This document shows, in pieces, positions 31,534 through 34,674 of a DNA stretch of 34,674 bases. The notes beneath the pieces are model-generated. The model did not search any database. It was not told where the DNA came from and worked only from the letters and a program-made list of their open reading frames with translations. Source of the DNA: Caulobacteraceae bacterium (lineage in GTDB: Bacteria > Pseudomonadota > Alphaproteobacteria > Caulobacterales > Caulobacteraceae); contig PLRV01000092.1 of assembly GCA_003164925.1 (NCBI GenBank), forward strand, positions 1 through 34,674, written 5' to 3'. The translations under genes and the position numbers were made by a program. Numbering within the stretch: position 1 is the stretch's first letter; each line of letters begins with the position of its first letter.

Positions 31534-32583
31534 TCAGGGCTTGGAAGGCGCACCTACGGTGGAGTCGAGAAAGCCGATCGTCGTATTCAGGATGTCGCGG
31601 CCCTGTTCCACGGTCCCCTTATCGAAATAGTGACCCACCCCGGGGACTAGGACGAGCTTCGCCGGCACGTCCCGCTTGCGCAGTTCGTCATAGAGCAACT
31701 GGGACTGCTTCCAGGAGACGGCGCTGTCCGAGGTCCCGTGCACGATCAGGAACGAGACCTTCTTGGTTCGATCGTCGATGTAATGGATCGGATTGGCTCT
31801 TTGCACGACCTCCGAAGGGCAGGTGTAGTGCAAGACGCAGCCCAAGGTCTGGCTCTGAGTAGAGTCGGCGCTGAAATGCACCAGATAAGGCGATATTTCG
31901 GGTGTGGACGCGGCCATGGTGTCCAGCTGGGACATGTCAGACACGCCGAACCAGCTGACCGCCGCCTTGACGCAGCTGGACTGATCCGAATTAGCGCCTT
32001 TCAACGTGGGCTCGTCGAACTCCGCATAGCCGCAGGTCGTGCCGATCAGCGACGCCAGGCTGCCGCCCACCGAGTCTCCAAAGACCGCGATACGGTCTGG
32101 ATCCACGTTGTACTTCGCCGCGTTGGCCCGCACCCAGCGGATCGCGGCCTTGACGTCTTGCAGCTGTGCTGGGTAGCGGGCTTCGGCGGCCAGCCGATAC
32201 TCGGGGCCGAACACCACATAGCCATGCGACGCTAGCAGGGCCATCAATCCATCCGCGCTGCCCATCAGACCATTGGCCATCCGATTGCTGCCGGCCTGGA
32301 AACCTCCGCCGTGGGTGTACACCACGGCCGGCCGCAGCCCCGTGGCCGCCTTGGGGCGATAGATATCCAAAGTCAGCGGCCGGTACCCGGAGCGGACTAG
32401 ATAGGGGATGTCCAGCAGAGCTTCGACGCCGTTTTGCAGTTGGAGCACCGGCGCCGGGGGACGGACAATCTCCGGAACGGAGACCGTCGACATCTGGGCG
32501 TACGCAACAGCAAATGGCGCGGTCAGCGCGGCCGCAGCGGCGAGCCCAACAGCCCGCAGCGAAAGTTTACTCAAGATCGTCAT
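31534..32583 (-). CDS. Secreted carboxylesterase (BD-FAE/HSL-like alpha/beta hydrolase)
   Basis: This is a 349-residue protein with a Sec signal ending VAYAQ. HGGGFQAGS is at 91-99 and the nucleophile elbow GDSVG at 169-173 (Ser171). HGTSDSAVSWKQSQLLYDEL supplies the acid region and VPGVGHYFDKGT the His. It is paralogous over its whole length to the esterase at 24591-25703, including the Cys-bearing segments TTCGYAEFD, SSCVKAAVSW and LGCVLHYTC. The triad is intact. The ATG at 32583 is preferred to 32586 because AGGA is then six bases away; the frame runs on to 32691. It heads the four-gene minus transcript and faces the PdxH-like gene across the box-containing promoter region. Confidence 0.9.
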   Translation of the reverse strand: MTILSKLSLRAVGLAAAAALTAPFAVAYAQMSTVSVPEIVRPPAPVLQLQNGVEALLDIPYLVRSGYRPLTLDIYRPKAATGLRPAVVYTHGGGFQAGSNRMANGLMGSADGLMALLASHGYVVFGPEYRLAAEARYPAQLQDVKAAIRWVRANAAKYNVDPDRIAVFGDSVGGSLASLIGTTCGYAEFDEPTLKGANSDQSSCVKAAVSWFGVSDMSQLDTMAASTPEISPYLVHFSADSTQSQTLGCVLHYTCPSEVVQRANPIHYIDDRTKKVSFLIVHGTSDSAVSWKQSQLLYDELRKRDVPAKLVLVPGVGHYFDKGTVEQGRDILNTTIGFLDSTVGAPSKP

Positions 32584-32586
32584 CAT

Positions 32587-33052
32587 TGTTCCTTTCCGGC
32601 GACCTTGGCCCGCCGGCTCCCCCCACCTAGTTCGGTCCGCCCCAACCCGCGGCCACTCGGCCGCCTCAGGACGCATGACCTGCGCCGCCAAGACTGACGC
32701 TCGGCTGGTCCAACGCTATCGTTCCGCTCCAAAGGCGTTCCAATCAACGGCCTGAGCACCAAAGCGGGTTTGCTCAATGCGCAAATGGGCTCGTCACGAC
32801 GAGACTATCGCAGCCGAAAAGCGCAACATCGCTTAGAACGATTTTGACGTCCAGAAGGCCTCGGGCGAGGTCTTTCTCCATGCCCTACGCGCAATGCTGT
32901 TTTGGTCCTCGCGCCGCCAATCGCCTGCGCCGTAATGCTATGGATTTAGGGTCGGAGCAGCGACCTCGGACGCCGAACCAGAGCAAGGCCGACCGACGGG
33001 CGAAGCCGAAATCAGCGGCCGCTCCAGACAACAACTTCCGAAGGGAGGCCCT
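32587..33052. other. Divergent promoter region with two box copies
   Basis: This 466-bp stretch lies between the esterase and the PdxH-like gene. A plus-oriented partial box is at 32758-32787 (ACCAAAGCGG, then TTTGCTCAATGCGCAAAT) and a minus-oriented one at 32886-32908. They form a loose inverted pair like copies 2 and 3. No gene is supported here. Confidence 0.5.
32886..32908 (-). repeat. Recurring intergenic box, copy 5
   Basis: On the minus strand the sequence reads GACCAAAACAGCATTGCGCG. It matches the core CCAAAACAGCTATGCGC closely. It lies about 145 bp upstream of the PdxH-like gene. Confidence 0.55.
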
Positions 33053-33889
33053 ATGCCCAGCCGGAGAAATCTGTTGAATTTGGCCGTCGTAGCGGCGGCC
33101 GGCGTCCCCTTCCTTCGCTCAAGGGCCTCAGCGCAGGCCGCGCCTGTCGAATTGGACACTCCGCCCGTTCTTGGCCGCAGCCGGGGCAGTCCTCCGGGGC
33201 CCTGGGAGCTGCCTAGCGACCACCCCGATCTCAGCAAGGCCGCCGGCTTTCGTCCGGCGCCGGCGGGTCAATCCATCAAACATGCGGAATTCGCGCTGTC
33301 GCTGGACTCCGATCCGATCCAGCTGTTCGTGACCTGGTTCAAAGCGGCCCGCACCGCGGGCGAGGCCGCGCCCGAAGCGATGGTGTTGTCGACCGTGGAC
33401 GGCCAGGGCATGCCCGACTCTCGCATGATGCTGCTGCATTGGATTAATGACGGTCGCTTCCAGTTCTCCAGTTATTCGACCTCGACCAAGGGCAAGGAGC
33501 TGAGCGCCAACCCGAAGGCGGCGCTGCTGTTCTATTGGAAGGCGACCGGCCAACAGGTTCGGGTGCGCGGAACAGTCACGCCGTTCTCTGGGCCGCAGAA
33601 CGAAGAATTGCGGCCTTTCAAGCGTCCCACCACCGACCTGAGGCTTCACGACTGGGCGTTGCACCAATCGGAGGTCTTCCACTCCGCCGAGGAACTGGAG
33701 ACGCAGTTGAGCCAAGCCCGCGCCCGATTCCAAGGCGATGTGCCGATCCGCGATTGGACGGGATACTTTCTCGTCCCGGAGAGCATCGAATTCTTCCGAC
33801 CAGTCGCGGCCGACGTGAACGCCGAGCGTGTACGTTATTTCCGCCGTTCCCGCAGCGCGTCGTGGGCGGCCGAACGGCTGGTTCCGTAG
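33053..33889 (+). CDS. Tat-exported pyridoxamine 5'-phosphate oxidase-like flavoprotein
   Basis: This is a 278-residue protein. A twin-arginine signal (MPSRRNLLNLAVVAAAG) is followed, after a linker, by a PNPOx split-barrel domain: LFVTWFKAARTAGEAAPEAM, VLSTVDGQGMPDSRMMLLHW, FSSYSTSTKGKELSANPKAA and LLFYWKATGQQVRVRG. The C-terminus YFRRSRSASWAAERLVP matches the PdxH/PhzG dimerisation tail. Cytoplasmic PdxH lacks a signal, so this is a periplasmic, probably FMN-carrying relative; Tat export would allow folding with the cofactor first. GGAGG lies five bases upstream of the start. It is convergent with the enoyl-CoA hydratase gene, 23 bp away. A PhzG-like oxidation of a small substrate is plausible. 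Confidence 0.88.
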   Translation: MPSRRNLLNLAVVAAAGVPFLRSRASAQAAPVELDTPPVLGRSRGSPPGPWELPSDHPDLSKAAGFRPAPAGQSIKHAEFALSLDSDPIQLFVTWFKAARTAGEAAPEAMVLSTVDGQGMPDSRMMLLHWINDGRFQFSSYSTSTKGKELSANPKAALLFYWKATGQQVRVRGTVTPFSGPQNEELRPFKRPTTDLRLHDWALHQSEVFHSAEELETQLSQARARFQGDVPIRDWTGYFLVPESIEFFRPVAADVNAERVRYFRRSRSASWAAERLVP

Positions 33890-33892
33890 CGT

Positions 33893-33922
33893 GGGCCGCA
33901 GCCGGCGGGACGTCAGCGGCCG
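33893..33922. terminator. Short inverted repeat at convergent gene ends
   Basis: GGCCGC and GCGGCC pair across about 16 bases between the PdxH-like stop and the crotonase stop. There is no T-run. This is a weak candidate. Confidence 0.25.
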
Positions 33923-34671
33923 ACAAAAACCGGGGTGCGCTTTTCGACAAAGGCTCGGGCGGCCTCGCGCCCGTCCTCGGCGCGCATCAGTTTGGTGCTG
34001 AAAGCCTGCTCGCAGGCGTAGCCCTCTTCGAGAGGCAGCGTCTCAGCCAAACCCAAGGCCTGTTTGCCAAGCCGCAGACCCAGCGGACTCTTGCTTGCGA
34101 TCGCCGCCGCCAGGGCCTGGGCCTCGTCCAAGAGCCGCTCGGGTTCCACCAGGACATCCACCAGGCCTATGCGATAGGCCTCGGCCGCGCTGATGGGCTC
34201 GCCGGTAAAGGCCATCCGCCGCAATGCGCCCTGGGGAATCAAACGGCCCAAATGCGCGCCGCCGCCACAGCGCCCCACATTGATTTCGGGCAGGCCGAAG
34301 GTGGCTTTTGGGGAGGCCATCCGAATGTCGCACACCGAAGCAATCACGCAGCCGGCGCCGAGCGCGGGACCATTGACGACCGCGATCACAGGAATGTGGC
34401 AGTGGAGGATGGCGGAAAAAGCGGTCCGGACAATCAGCGCTTGGGCCGGATCGTCTTCGACCGTCGTCGCCAGAAACTCATTGAGATCCTTGCCGGCGCT
34501 GAACGCCTTCTCGGAGGCTGAAACAAGCAGAGCGCAATGCACCGACATGTCCTTGCCCAGCAGGTTGAACAGTTCGCCGAGCTCGACATAGAGCGCCGAT
34601 GTCAGAGCGTTCACGGGCGGACGGTCCAGGGTGACTGTCGCAACGCCGCCGCGGTTTTCAGCTCTGATCAT
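33913..34671 (-). CDS. Enoyl-CoA hydratase/isomerase family protein
   Basis: This is a 252-residue crotonase-fold protein, complete at the window edge with ATG at 34671. GVATVTLDRPPVNAL opens the fold. The first oxyanion loop is SASEKAFSAGKDLNEF. The second is VNGPALGAGCVIASVCDIRM, followed by ATFGLPEINVGRCGGGAHLG carrying the second acidic residue. The first catalytic Glu of classical hydratases (in GGGCELA) is replaced here (GAGCVIA), so isomerase, lyase or ring-cleaving chemistry is as likely as hydration. It is cytoplasmic and could act on the CoA thioesters handled by the thiolase at 26688. Upstream sequence is outside the window. Confidence 0.9.
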   Translation of the reverse strand: MIRAENRGGVATVTLDRPPVNALTSALYVELGELFNLLGKDMSVHCALLVSASEKAFSAGKDLNEFLATTVEDDPAQALIVRTAFSAILHCHIPVIAVVNGPALGAGCVIASVCDIRMASPKATFGLPEINVGRCGGGAHLGRLIPQGALRRMAFTGEPISAAEAYRIGLVDVLVEPERLLDEAQALAAAIASKSPLGLRLGKQALGLAETLPLEEGYACEQAFSTKLMRAEDGREAARAFVEKRTPVFVGR

Positions 34672-34674
34672 GGG

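Noticed and set aside
33535-34521. 328-codon plus-strand frame
   Set aside because: It overlaps the 3' part of the PdxH-like gene in another frame and runs antisense to the enoyl-CoA hydratase gene; both real genes have convincing family motifs.
1-34674. CRISPR arrays, tRNA or rRNA genes, phage or restriction-type defence modules
   Set aside because: I looked for regularly spaced direct repeats, cloverleaf-like sequences and known defence domains on both strands and saw none.

Overview
The window is high-GC DNA from an alphaproteobacterium. The gene types (a TonB-dependent receptor, many secreted small-molecule enzymes, DUF6152, a DUF35/thiolase pair) and the hairpin repeats that begin and end in TAGAGC..GCTCTA suggest a Caulobacterales or sphingomonad-like catabolic specialist. 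This placement is inference, because no rRNA or other marker gene is present.

Layout. 1-2.9 kb: a TetR regulator translationally coupled to a DUF6010 membrane protein, a perfect 18-bp palindromic operator, a secreted NTF2-like protein and a cytochrome b561. 3.2-5.3 kb: an IS110-type recombinase next to a decayed IS5 transposase. 5.7-9.6 kb: a plus-strand run of DUF6152, two 'GHWEGD' secreted proteins, a ModA-like binding protein and a carboxymuconolactone-decarboxylase-like protein. 9.6-11.5 kb: a minus-strand pair, an SMP-30 lactonase-like protein and a Tat-exported ferredoxin-like-fold protein. 11.5-12.0 kb: a 61/68-identical inverted repeat enclosing fragments that look like DUF6644 genes. 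12.2-14.5 kb: a TonB-dependent receptor. 14.7-16.6 kb: a second DUF6152 gene cut inside its signal peptide by an IS256 element. 16.8-22.9 kb: minus-strand genes holding two more GHWEGD pairs, an EthD-like protein, an alpha/beta hydrolase and an NTF2-like protein. 23.7-34.7 kb: another EthD-like protein, two carboxylesterases, two further alpha/beta hydrolases, an MFS transporter, a DUF35/thiolase pair, a Tat-exported PdxH-like protein and an enoyl-CoA hydratase.

Functional picture. About 23 proteins carry Sec or Tat signals (one has lost its signal to an insertion, and one has lost its normal start codon). Many have folds known from cofactor-independent chemistry: NTF2/SnoaL, EthD/ABM, alpha/beta hydrolase, CMD and SMP-30. 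The inference is an envelope-located pathway that takes up a poorly soluble organic compound through the TonB receptor, processes it in the periplasm, and passes acids to the MFS porter and then to cytoplasmic thiolase/crotonase steps. The substrate cannot be read from the sequence.

Most unusual points. (1) The GHWEGD family occurs as three pairs of an A and a B subtype. Each mature protein has exactly two cysteines at near-constant spacing (A: 141-143 residues; B: 137 in all three). (2) All three alpha/beta hydrolases that are not carboxylesterases have Ala where the nucleophile Ser should be. (3) DUF6152 proteins appear to mature to an N-terminal His-His, reminiscent of a histidine brace. 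(4) A recurring intergenic box (core CCAAAACAGCTATGCGC) lies in five intergenic regions upstream of these gene sets.
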